DNA from: Methanosaeta sp. UBA80
GTDB lineage: Archaea > Halobacteriota > Methanosarcinia > Methanotrichales > Methanotrichaceae
Length of the DNA stretch: 5,174 bases
Direction: 5' to 3'
Assembly: GCA_002505805.1 (NCBI GenBank)
Contig: DAWB01000112.1
Coordinates: 3,473 to 8,646 of the forward strand
Numbering within the stretch: position 1 is the stretch's first letter; every line of letters begins with the position of its first letter. Both the position numbers and the translations under genes were made by a program. Under the pieces are notes generated by a model, which was given only the letters and a program-made list of their open reading frames with translations, did no database searches and was not told the origin of the DNA. Shown here piece by piece: positions 1 through 5,174 of this stretch.

Positions 1-73
1 GGCCCTGTTTTACATCCAGTCTGAGTTGCAGATCGAAATCCCGCAGCCTCTTCTCAATATCGATCTCTAGCAT
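1..73 (-). CDS. modC: Molybdate/tungstate ABC transporter ATP-binding protein, N-terminal fragment (runs off window)
   Basis: Only the first 24 codons are present, reading MLEIDIEKRLRDFDLQLRLD and then VKQG up to the window edge. This resembles the first beta strand of ModC/WtpC ATPases (a short acidic/basic stretch, then the 'F.L.....V' strand that precedes the Walker A loop). Walker A and all catalytic motifs lie outside the window. The ATG at 73-71 sits inside the last codons of the permease gene, giving a 7-base overlap (AGATGCTAG). That suggests translational coupling and explains the absence of a separate ribosome site. In the family this protein hydrolyses ATP on the cytoplasmic face to drive oxyanion import. 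The assignment rests on position after modA-modB and on the N-terminal pattern, so the oxyanion specificity is inferred. Confidence 0.72.
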   Translation of the reverse strand, partial: MLEIDIEKRLRDFDLQLRLDVKQG

Positions 74-972
74 CTCTTGTACACCCGCCGGGTGAGAACC
101 TTGACCAGGACGATGACGGCAAAGGAGAAGGCCACCAGGATTATGGAGATGCAGAGGGCCACATCCAGATCCCCCTGCATGGCGGTGTAGATGGCCAGGG
201 GCATGGTCTGGGTGCGGCCCTGGAAGTTTCCGGCAAACATGATAGTAGCGCCGAACTCGCCCAGAGAGCGGGCAAAGGCCATGATGGCCCCGGAGAGAAG
301 GCCGTTCATGGCTATGGGAAGTATGACATAAAAGAAGGTGCGAGCTCGGGAGGCCCCCAGGGTCCGGGCAGCATTCTCCATGGCGATATCCACATCCTCG
401 AAGCTGGTCCTGGCCTGGCGGATGTAGAAGGGAGAGGAGACGAATACCTGGGCCAGGATCACAGCCAGGGTGGTAAAGGCTATGCTTATGCCGAAGGAGC
501 TCAGATAATGGCCTGCCAGGCCCATCCTGCCGAAGGCCATCAGCAGGGCTATGCCGGCAACGGCAGGGGGCATGATCACCGGCAGATCTATCAGCGAGTC
601 GGCCAGCTCCTTTCCGGGATAGCTGAAGCGAGCGCTGACATAGGCTATGGGAGTGCCCATGATCACCACGATCAGGGTGGTGATACCCGATGTCATGAGG
701 CTGAGCCGCAGGGCGTCCAAGACCACCGGATCATGCAGGGCCTCGGCAATGCTGGGCAGGGGGCTTCTCAGGAAAAGAGCCAGAACCGGCAGGGCTATGA
801 AGGCCATGGCCAGGGATAAAAGCAGCCCCAGGCCGGCTTTGAGGGCGATATCCCTGTTGCGGAAGGGGAGGTAGATGGCCCTGCCGGTGCCATGACGCTC
901 CTTGTTGATCAGATCGGCAAGGCTGCTCTCCCGAAAGCTGCCGTCCTCTGCCGTTTTGGAGTCCCCGCTCAT
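67..972 (-). CDS. modB: Molybdate/tungstate ABC transporter permease
   Basis: This is a 301-residue integral membrane permease of the ModB/WtpB group, which forms the channel of the oxyanion importer. Hydrophobic segments lie at roughly residues 46-68, 91-114, 127-148, 161-184, 217-238 and 272-292, giving about six membrane spans. The cytoplasmic EAA coupling loop is clear at about 199-219 (ENAARTLG, then VILP), where the ATPase docks. The stretch ARSLGEFGATIMFAGN (about 234-249) followed by RTQTMPLAIY is characteristic of molybdate/tungstate/sulfate permeases. The ATG at 972 is the only good start. It gives a hydrophilic N-terminal tail of about 45 residues before the first span, longer than I expect for the family. 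The ribosome site is weak (GAG just upstream). It lies 66 bp after modA and overlaps modC, so it is one operon. Molybdate versus tungstate cannot be settled from the permease. Confidence 0.9.
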   Translation of the reverse strand: MSGDSKTAEDGSFRESSLADLINKERHGTGRAIYLPFRNRDIALKAGLGLLLSLAMAFIALPVLALFLRSPLPSIAEALHDPVVLDALRLSLMTSGITTLIVVIMGTPIAYVSARFSYPGKELADSLIDLPVIMPPAVAGIALLMAFGRMGLAGHYLSSFGISIAFTTLAVILAQVFVSSPFYIRQARTSFEDVDIAMENAARTLGASRARTFFYVILPIAMNGLLSGAIMAFARSLGEFGATIMFAGNFQGRTQTMPLAIYTAMQGDLDVALCISIILVAFSFAVIVLVKVLTRRVYKRC

Positions 973-1038
973 CTCAAGATCTCGATATCGTCTGTTGGTC
1001 TGGCCACGATCACATAAAAGAAAGAGCTTCCGGTCGGG

Positions 1039-1827
1039 CTAGGCTGGAGAGAAGCCGTATCTCTCCAGGATGGCCTTGCCTCTGTCTGATGTAACCAGAT
1101 TCACAAAATCCTGGCTCTGGGCAGGATGCTCTGATTCCTGCATCACTGCGATGGGATACTCGGCAATGACATTGAATCCATCCGGAATGTCGATCTTGTC
1201 AACTTTTTCTGCCATATCCTCGGTGATATCCGAGACATAGGCAAATCCCACATCTGCCTCTCCCAGGGCCACCTTGGTCACCACATAGTTGACATTGGTC
1301 TCCTGGGAGATGACATTGGCCAGCACGGCGGCTTTATAATCCGGTCCGTAGGCAGAGTCGTTGCCCAGCTTGTCTATGATCTGCAGGGCATAGTCTCCCA
1401 CCGGCACATCCTTGGTTCCCATGACGATCTTCAAGCCGGGCCGGGCCAGATCGCTGAGGTTGCTGATTTTAGCGGGATTGTCCCTGGGGATGATAAGCGA
1501 GATCCTGTTCTTGGTGAAGACGACCATGCTGCTATTGTTTATCAGTCCGCCGTCCCGTAAGGCATTCATATGTCTTTTGTTGGCCGAGGCAAAGAGGTCG
1601 GCATAGGCCCCGTTTTCAATCTGGGTGCGCAAAGCCTGCGAGCCATCGAAGTTGAAGGCCACGCTCATGCCTGTCTCGTTCTCGTATAACTGTCCAATCT
1701 CCCCGAAAGCGCCGGTCAGAGAGGCTGCGGTGAAAACGGTAAGCTCTTCTGGCTCTTCCCCCAATCCCACAGACGAGGCCAGAGCCATGGCTGCAATCAA
1801 GGCTATAAATACATATTTTTTGATCAT
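1039..1827 (-). CDS. modA: Molybdate/tungstate-binding periplasmic-type protein
   Basis: This is a 262-residue extracellular solute-binding protein of the ModA family, which captures molybdate or tungstate and delivers it to ModB. Residues 1-23 form a signal peptide or anchor: two lysines, a hydrophobic core (YVFIALIAAMALA), then a small-residue region. The mature part opens with LTVFTAASLTGAF, the ModA hallmark, with the oxyanion-binding Ser36. Other expected ligand positions are visible: Ser63 in DGSQALRTQI, the VPVGDYA segment (141-147), and Tyr197 in VGFAYVSD. The AASL pattern favours ModA over the archaeal WtpA type. No cysteine occurs anywhere, so there is no lipobox; the protein may be released or held by an uncleaved N-terminal helix. 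The ATG at 1827 is preceded by AAGGA at nine bases. It is the first gene of the modABC operon. Confidence 0.92.
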   Translation of the reverse strand: MIKKYVFIALIAAMALASSVGLGEEPEELTVFTAASLTGAFGEIGQLYENETGMSVAFNFDGSQALRTQIENGAYADLFASANKRHMNALRDGGLINNSSMVVFTKNRISLIIPRDNPAKISNLSDLARPGLKIVMGTKDVPVGDYALQIIDKLGNDSAYGPDYKAAVLANVISQETNVNYVVTKVALGEADVGFAYVSDITEDMAEKVDKIDIPDGFNVIAEYPIAVMQESEHPAQSQDFVNLVTSDRGKAILERYGFSPA

Positions 1828-1836
1828 TTGCGTCCG

Positions 1837-1841
1837 TCCTT
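1837..1841 (-). promoter_or_regulatory. Ribosome binding site of modA
   Basis: On the minus strand AAGGA lies nine bases before the modA ATG (1827-1825). It supports this start codon, and the protein beginning there has a well-formed signal sequence. Confidence 0.55.
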
Positions 1842-1855
1842 AGAATCATTTATAT

Positions 1856-1881
1856 TTAACATAAGTGCTAACCTTTATATG
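1856..1881 (-). promoter_or_regulatory. Putative modA promoter with TATA-like box and small inverted repeat
   Basis: On the minus strand, CATATAAAGG (1881-1872) is a reasonable archaeal TATA box. It would place the transcript start near 1850 and leave a leader of about 25 bases that includes the ribosome site. Immediately downstream of the box, TTAACA (1856-1861) and TGCTAA (1866-1871) form an imperfect inverted repeat with a four-base spacer. That is between the TATA box and the predicted start, where an archaeal repressor would block polymerase. It does not match the ModE operator consensus I know, so the regulator is unidentified. A second AT-rich run nearer the gene (AAATATAAAT) is an alternative TATA box. 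Confidence 0.4.
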
Positions 1882-2157
1882 ATAATGTAAGTGATTGGGT
1901 TTACATTTAACCCTTGCGCTTAAATCACCACCATTCATCTCCAAACTCAAAGAACGCTCAATCCGCCAAGATCAACCAGGATGCTTCGTCCAGCATAAAG
2001 CGGCTTCTTGATTCTACTTTTATCCCTGCATATGATCATAACCAGATAGATATTGTGGAGATGACAAAGAGCATAGGCCAAGCACATTGTCGGGCGGGGA
2101 GAGCAGCTAGGATCGGATGAGACAACCTATTTATCATGACGAGGTCAACTTCTCTTC

Positions 2158-2316
2158 ATGTGCGCCACCTGTGGCTGTGGAATCGATCTGGGCGGCATAG
2201 AGGATGTCTTTGCCAAGGACTATGGTTGCGGTGACTGCGGTCTGGTCTTCAAAGGCTTCGGATATAAAGTCACCTGCCCCCGCTGCAAATCAACCAACAC
2301 CAAGCGGGTGAGGTAG
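2158..2316 (+). CDS. Small multi-cysteine zinc-ribbon protein (HypB-like head, HypA-like ribbon)
   Basis: This 52-residue protein has seven cysteines: C2, C5, C7, C24, C27, C40 and C43. The N-terminus MCATCGCG has the same C-x2-C-x-C arrangement as the nickel-binding N-terminus of some HypB hydrogenase maturation proteins (E. coli HypB begins MCTTCGCG, from memory). The second half, CGDCGLVF, twelve residues between the CxxC pairs, then CPRCKST, resembles the structural zinc site of HypA. The GTPase of HypB and the nickel-binding N-terminal His of HypA are both absent, so it is neither protein. The likely role is metal or nucleic-acid binding, unproven. The start is fixed by an in-frame TGA at 2137 with no other start codon after it; GAGGT lies twelve bases upstream. 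The stop is 18 bp before the MMP8 start codon, so the two genes are probably co-transcribed. Confidence 0.75.
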   Translation: MCATCGCGIDLGGIEDVFAKDYGCGDCGLVFKGFGYKVTCPRCKSTNTKRVR

Positions 2317-2334
2317 CGCTTTTTGGGGGCTCTA

Positions 2335-3194
2335 ATGTCCGAGCATCTTCTGGAGATGGCCAAGCCCGGATCAGGGTCAAGGACGGAAAGATAAAGGTCC
2401 TGAGCGATCCAGGCATAAGCTTCTGCCCCCTGCGCCGCGATCTCTACGGCATAGCGGAAGAGAGCCGGGAGAGCGTGGAGCGGGTTTTAGAGATTCACAT
2501 GCAGGAGATGGGCATGTACGGCCCGGCTAGAGTTTTAGAGCTGGAGCAGCAGCCGGTCAGCTTCGGCGCCTCGGAGATGCTCAGCGACGGGATGGTGGAG
2601 GGACTGGTGGATGCCGCCGTCCTTGCCTGCGAGGGAGCAGGAAGCGTGATTGTCTCCAGGCCGGAAGTGCTCCAGGCCATCGGGGGCCACATGACCGGTC
2701 TCGTCAGCACCGAGCCCATAGCAGAGATCCAGGATGGACTGGAGGCCCGAGGCTGTATCCTTTTAGACCGGAGGGCTGGCGTGGATCAGTTGGCTGCTTT
2801 CAAGAAGGCTGTGGAGAATGGCTTTGAGAAGATAGCCTTGACCCTCACGGGAGAGAATGCCCGTTGTGCTGCTGACCTGCGGGAGCGGGAAGAAGAGCTG
2901 GGCGCGAGGGCGATGATCCTGGCTGTTCACAATACCGGCATCAGTGAGGGCCAGGCAGAAATCCTGGCGGAAAGCTGCGATCTGGTCTGGTCCTGCGCCT
3001 CCAGGGCAGTTCGGGAGGTGGCGGGAAGAAAGGCAGTGCTGCAGATGGGCATATCCATTCCCGTCTTTGCTTTCACCCTTGCGGGGAAAAGGCTGCTCCT
3101 GAACCGGGCTCTGCACTTCAAGGCCCCTCTGGTGATGCATCGGGCTGCCCTGCCCCTGGCCCCGGAGGACAAGCAGCCCAGCCCGCTGGTCTAG
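2335..3194 (+). CDS. mmp8: Methanogenesis marker protein 8 (DUF2099), apparently frameshifted near the start
   Basis: The main reading frame encodes a methanogenesis marker 8 family protein, recognised by segments such as FGASEMLSDGMVEGLVDAAV, CEGAGSVIVSRPE, IGGHMTGLVST and AVHNTGISEGQAE, and by SCDLVWSCASRAVREVAG. The family is a cytosolic set largely restricted to methanogens; its reaction is not known to me. The open frame has only GTG at 2475 as a start, which would drop about 47 residues of coding-like sequence, including the FCPL cysteine motif usual near the family N-terminus. The true start appears to be ATG 2335 in another frame (MSEHLLEMAK), which stops at 2392-2394. Adding one G between 2364 and 2365 joins both parts as MSEHLLEMAKARIRVKDGKI and gives 286 residues, close to family length. 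This is therefore a one-base deletion in the genome or the assembly. A GGGGG run precedes the ATG. The C-terminal tail is proline-rich. Confidence 0.85.
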
Positions 3195-3354
3195 ACCATG
3201 GCCTCTCATCTTATGCCGGGATCTCAGGGCATTTTCCGAAAGCTGCTGTGCATCCAGCCGATGGATTGAGCGGATGGACACTCGGTGAAGAAGGGGGAAA
3301 CTGTATAGATGGATGAGAGTCATTTTCCTATCAACAAGAGGAAGTGAAGGATAG

Positions 3355-4038
3355 ATGAGCAAGGCCAAGTCTATTTGCGATCGGGTCTACGCCGTGGGAG
3401 GCTCGGGCCTCTCTGCACCGGAGGACGCCTATGTCTATGTGATCGATGCCGGCTCGGAGCTGGTGATGATCGATGCCGGTGTAGGCTACGGCAAGAAGAG
3501 AATCGAGGAGAACATAAGGTCCATGGGCTGGCAGCCGGCTCAAATCTGGCATATCGTCGCCACCCATTGCCATATCGACCACATCGGCGGCCTATACGCT
3601 TGGAAAGAGCAGTACGGCCCCAAGATCATAGCCCACGAGATGGACCGGGCCGGAATCGAGGGGGAGAACGATCTCCTCACTGCGGCAAGCATGTATGGTG
3701 TCTCTTACAAACCGGTCAAGGTGGATCTGCTGCTCCGGGGCGAGGAGGAGAGCCTGCTTCTCGGCGACCTGGACTTTCACTTCCTGCACACCCCCGGCCA
3801 CACTCCGGGCAGCATCTCCGTCTACATCGATACCAAAGACGGCAGGGTCTTATTCGGCCAGGACATCCACGGCCCATTCTCCGACTCCTGGAATTCAGAC
3901 TTGGGAGAGTGGCGGCAGTCCATGAAGAAGCTTCTTGACCTCAAAGCAGATGTGCTCTGTGAGGGGCACGCCGGAGTTTACAGAGGGGAGAAGGTGGGAG
4001 AGTATATCCGGGGCTATTTGAAAAGATACGAGGCCTGA
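3355..4038 (+). CDS. Metallo-beta-lactamase-fold hydrolase (glyoxalase II-like)
   Basis: This is a 227-residue soluble MBL-fold protein with a complete dinuclear metal site. H71, H73, D75 and H76 come from THCHIDHIGG, H149 from TPGHTPGS, D170 from FGQDIHGP, and H205 from CEGHAG. The N-terminal half has the usual strand pattern and the VMIDAGVGYG turn (37-46). This pattern is that of glyoxalase II-like thioester or ester hydrolases, but such proteins cover many substrates, so none is assigned. There is no signal peptide or membrane segment, so it is cytoplasmic. Start ATG 3355 is preceded by GAGGAAGTGAAGG, a strong ribosome site. It lies 160 bp after MMP8. That spacer has a weak TATA-like run (TGTATAGA, near 3302-3309) but no clear terminator, so it may be its own unit or the end of the upstream operon. 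Confidence 0.9.
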   Translation: MSKAKSICDRVYAVGGSGLSAPEDAYVYVIDAGSELVMIDAGVGYGKKRIEENIRSMGWQPAQIWHIVATHCHIDHIGGLYAWKEQYGPKIIAHEMDRAGIEGENDLLTAASMYGVSYKPVKVDLLLRGEEESLLLGDLDFHFLHTPGHTPGSISVYIDTKDGRVLFGQDIHGPFSDSWNSDLGEWRQSMKKLLDLKADVLCEGHAGVYRGEKVGEYIRGYLKRYEA

Positions 4039-4044
4039 GAAGAG

Positions 4045-4053
4045 TTTTTTTTT
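4045..4053 (+). terminator. T-tract terminator of the hydrolase gene
   Basis: Nine consecutive T residues begin seven bases after the TGA of the hydrolase gene. Archaeal RNA polymerase terminates at such tracts without needing a hairpin. A second pyrimidine run, TTTTTCTTTT at 4116-4125, could act as a backup. Confidence 0.6.
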
Positions 4054-4055
4054 GT

Positions 4056-4086
4056 CGGGGCCGTCCGATGACTGTGGACCGCCCCG
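4056..4086. terminator. Imperfect hairpin between convergent genes
   Basis: CGGGGC (4056-4061) pairs with GCCCCG (4081-4086) and GTCC (4063-4066) pairs with GGAC (4076-4079). They are separated by one C-C mismatch and close on a nine-base loop. The GC-rich stem stands out from the T-rich spacer. It follows the T tract on the plus strand, so it is not a classic intrinsic terminator for the hydrolase. For the leftward ADH synthase transcript it comes after the stop codon but is followed by A residues, not U. It may protect mRNA 3' ends or separate the two transcripts. Confidence 0.4.
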
Positions 4087-4143
4087 GGAGGCTTATCTTG
4101 CTATGGCAACTCTGCTTTTTCTTTTGCTGCTGCTTTGGTATTC

Positions 4144-4941
4144 TCAACTCAGTATCTTGATGGCCTCATCCGCCGTCTTTCCTTTGTTGACAATAGCCGC
4201 TATGGCCATGGTCATCTTCACCGGATCCTGATGCTGGAAGACATTTCTGCCTATGGCCACGCCCCTGGCTCCGGCCTTCATGGCCCCCTCTATCATTTGC
4301 AAGAACTCCATGTCCGTCTCAGTCTTCGGCCCTCCGGCTATGACCACTGGGACTGGACAGCCTTCCACCACCGTGCGAAAGGAATCGATATCCCCGGTAT
4401 AATTGGTCTTGATGATATCTGCTCCCAGTTCCGCCCCGGCCCGGGCGGCATGGGCCACCACCTCCACATCGTTGGGATTGGCTATCCCCTTGCCCCGGGG
4501 GTACATCATGGCCACAAGCGGCATGCCCCAGAAGTCACATCTCTCGCTCACACATCCCAGGATGGAGAGCTGGTCGGATTCGGTCTCTGAGCCTATGTTG
4601 ATATGAACCGAGACCGCATCTGCCCCCATCTTCAGGCACTCCTCCACCAGACAGACCTGCACCTTGTTGTTGGGATCGGGGCCGAGAGAGGTGGATGCGC
4701 TCATGTGCACTATCAGGCCCACATCCCTGCCGTAGCCGCGATGGCCGTGCCGGACCATGCCCTTCTGCTGCAAAACGGCATTAGCCCCGCCCTTGGCCAC
4801 CTTGTTCACCATCTCCGGCAGGTCGACCAGCCCCTTAATCGGGCCCACCGATATGCCGTGGTCCAGGGGAATGATCACTGTGTTTCCGCTCTCTCGATCC
4901 ATGATCCTTTCAATGCGAACTCTCTTGCCGATTTCACTCAA
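4144..4941 (-). CDS. aroA': 2-amino-3,7-dideoxy-D-threo-hept-6-ulosonate synthase (aldolase-like)
   Basis: This 265-residue TIM-barrel enzyme is close in pattern to M. jannaschii MJ0400. In that family it condenses 6-deoxy-5-ketofructose 1-phosphate with L-aspartate semialdehyde, the first step of the archaeal dehydroquinate route to aromatic amino acids. Visible active-site elements are Asp27 in PLDHGIS, Tyr147 in MMYPRGK and the Schiff-base Lys178 in IIKTNYTGD. The phosphate-binding end carries VIAGGPKT and [11 protein letters not shown]. The related class I fructose-bisphosphate aldolase activity cannot be excluded, but GPIKGL and RHGHRGYG favour ADH synthase. The start is TTG 4941: an in-frame TGA lies only one codon upstream, and starting at the next ATG (residue 14) would remove the conserved IGKRVRIER segment. 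GATGATGAG upstream may serve as the ribosome site. It is convergent with the hydrolase and single-gene within the window. Confidence 0.9.
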   Translation of the reverse strand: MSEIGKRVRIERIMDRESGNTVIIPLDHGISVGPIKGLVDLPEMVNKVAKGGANAVLQQKGMVRHGHRGYGRDVGLIVHMSASTSLGPDPNNKVQVCLVEECLKMGADAVSVHINIGSETESDQLSILGCVSERCDFWGMPLVAMMYPRGKGIANPNDVEVVAHAARAGAELGADIIKTNYTGDIDSFRTVVEGCPVPVVIAGGPKTETDMEFLQMIEGAMKAGARGVAIGRNVFQHQDPVKMTMAIAAIVNKGKTADEAIKILS

Positions 4942-4959
4942 TTCTCATCATCTCGTAAA

Positions 4960-4982
4960 TGCTAACATGTAGCATGCTAGCA
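4960..4982. promoter_or_regulatory. Clustered TGCTA/TAGCA palindromes, candidate operator
   Basis: TGCTA (4960-4964), TAGCA (4970-4974), TGCTA (4975-4979) and TAGCA (4978-4982) alternate in orientation. Together they make a perfect palindrome TAGCATGCTA (4970-4979), a second palindrome TGCTAGCA (4975-4982) and an inverted repeat with a five-base spacer (4960-4974). The cluster lies just downstream of the putative aroA' TATA box, where a repressor would block initiation. It could instead control the divergent gene. No regulator is identified. Confidence 0.45.
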
Positions 4983-4998
4983 TATATCATATTTAAGG
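4983..4998. promoter_or_regulatory. AT-rich divergent promoter core
   Basis: The run holds TATA-like sequence for both directions. On the minus strand TTAAATATGATATA (4996-4983) would start aroA' transcription near 4960, leaving a leader of about 20 bases. On the plus strand TATTTAAG (4990-4997) would start near 5018, ahead of the ATG at 5041. A second plus-strand box, GATATAAAAG (5047-5056), would instead start transcription near 5078. Confidence 0.4.
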
Positions 4999-5003
4999 GT
5001 TTC

Positions 5004-5025
5004 GTTGATCAGTTGATCAGTTGAT
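5004..5025. repeat. Short tandem repeat of GTTGATCA
   Basis: Two full copies of the eight-base unit GTTGATCA (5004-5011 and 5012-5019) are followed by a partial copy GTTGAT (5020-5025). Each full copy contains the palindrome TGATCA. It lies between the divergent promoter core and the downstream gene. It may be a regulator site array or simple slippage; nothing further can be said. Confidence 0.6.
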
Positions 5026-5040
5026 GTGGTGATGCCGGAG

Positions 5041-5174
5041 ATGGCTGATATAAAAGATAAAAAGCGGAGAGGATTGATTTTGATAGAAGAAGATGAGACC
5101 AGTATGGACGCGAATGACCGAAAGCTATATCAAATAGCCCTTTCCCTTAGGATGATGCTGCATAAGCGTCGCTT
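5041..5174 (+). CDS. Unrecognised protein, N-terminal fragment (runs off window)
   Basis: An open frame continues to the window edge. From ATG 5041 it reads MADIKDKKRRGLILIEEDET, then SMDANDRKLYQIALSLRMML and HKRR (44 codons). GGTGATG at 5028-5034 is a good match to the archaeal anti-16S ribosome site, six bases before this ATG. Other possible starts in the same frame are TTG 5080, with GGAGAGG seven bases upstream, and ATG 5104. A strong TATA-like box at 5047-5056 lies inside the longest version and would favour the later starts. The visible part is highly charged, with a likely amphipathic helix near the fragment end. I recognise no family. It is divergent from aroA' and could be its regulator, but that is only position-based inference. 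Confidence 0.5.
   Translation, partial: MADIKDKKRRGLILIEEDETSMDANDRKLYQIALSLRMMLHKRR

Larger units (their letters stand above)
1828..2157. other. 330-bp spacer without a convincing gene
   Basis: This stretch separates the leftward modA from the rightward zinc-ribbon gene, so it should hold two divergent promoters. The left third is AT-rich and contains the mod promoter. The right part is less AT-rich and holds a perfect ten-base palindrome, TATGATCATA (2031-2040). A weak TATA-like run CTATTTAT (2127-2134) lies about 24 bases before the next start codon. A plus-strand open frame (1914-2120) starts with TTG and has a low-complexity His/Ser/Asn-rich N-terminus with no recognisable domain, so I do not call it a gene. 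I see no tRNA or other structured RNA. A decayed gene remnant in the middle cannot be excluded. Confidence 0.5.

Noticed and set aside
508..874. Plus-strand open frames opposite modB
   Set aside because: These are antisense frames of a clear permease gene, with biased Gln/Gly/His composition typical of shadow frames.
1851..1885. ModE operator upstream of modA
   Set aside because: The inverted repeat TTAACA-N4-TGCTAA does not resemble the known ModE consensus with paired TATATA blocks, so only a generic operator is proposed.
1914..2120. 68-codon plus-strand open frame in the spacer
   Set aside because: It starts with TTG without a good ribosome site, has a His/Ser/Asn-rich low-complexity start and no recognisable motif. 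It overlaps the region expected to hold promoters. A gene remnant is possible but not supported.
2158..2316. Complete HypA or HypB protein
   Set aside because: At 52 residues it lacks the HypB GTPase and the HypA N-terminal nickel site; only motif-level resemblance is claimed.
2356..2394. Programmed -1 frameshifting in the MMP8 gene
   Set aside because: A -1 shift after AAG 2362-2364 would restore the protein, but there is no X XXY YYZ slippery heptamer and no obvious following pseudoknot, so a missing base is the simpler reading.
2763..3368. 201-codon minus-strand open frame opposite MMP8
   Set aside because: It is a shadow of the MMP8 coding frame; the plus strand matches a known family over the same bases.
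4135..4965. Plus-strand open frames opposite ADH synthase
   Set aside because: The minus strand encodes a complete enzyme with catalytic residues; the plus frames have no family features.
5004..5025. CRISPR-like repeat
   Set aside because: The units are eight bases, directly adjacent and without spacers; this is a simple tandem repeat.

Overview
The window looks like chromosomal DNA of a methanogenic archaeon. It carries a methanogenesis marker protein 8 (MMP8/DUF2099) homologue and the archaeal 2-amino-3,7-dideoxy-D-threo-hept-6-ulosonate (ADH) synthase. It also has AT-rich archaeal-style promoters (TATA-like boxes) and GGTG/GAGG-type ribosome sites. The moderately high GC of the genes, with AGG/CGG arginine codons and AT-rich spacers, would fit Methanothrix (Methanosaeta) or a relative. 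That genus call is inference only.

Layout. Minus strand, 1-1827: a molybdate/tungstate ABC importer operon transcribed leftwards as modA (binding protein), modB (permease) and modC (ATPase, only its first 24 codons in the window, overlapping the modB stop). Positions 1828-2157 are a gene-poor, AT-rich spacer with the mod promoter and a small inverted repeat. Plus strand, 2158-4038: a 52-residue multi-cysteine zinc-ribbon protein, then the MMP8 gene 18 bp later, then a metallo-beta-lactamase-fold hydrolase. Minus strand, 4144-4941: ADH synthase (aroA'), convergent with the hydrolase across a spacer with a T tract and a hairpin. Positions 4942-5040: a divergent promoter region with clustered TGCTA/TAGCA elements and a short tandem repeat. 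From about 5041 the start of an unrecognised plus-strand gene runs off the window.

Function. The modABC genes would take up molybdate or tungstate, which methanogens need for formylmethanofuran dehydrogenase. MMP8 belongs to a protein set whose occurrence tracks methanogenesis; its biochemical role is unknown to me. ADH synthase starts the archaeal route to dehydroquinate and so feeds aromatic amino acid synthesis. The hydrolase substrate cannot be read from sequence.

Most notable points: (1) the MMP8 gene appears frameshifted near its start, and one missing G restores a family-like N-terminus; (2) the small protein upstream joins a HypB-like N-terminal CxxCGC motif to a HypA-like CxxC-x12-CxxC zinc ribbon; (3) the aroA' promoter holds a dense TGCTA/TAGCA palindrome cluster, partly echoed in the modA promoter. 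I do not see a convincing large undescribed system such as a defence island, CRISPR array or mobile element.
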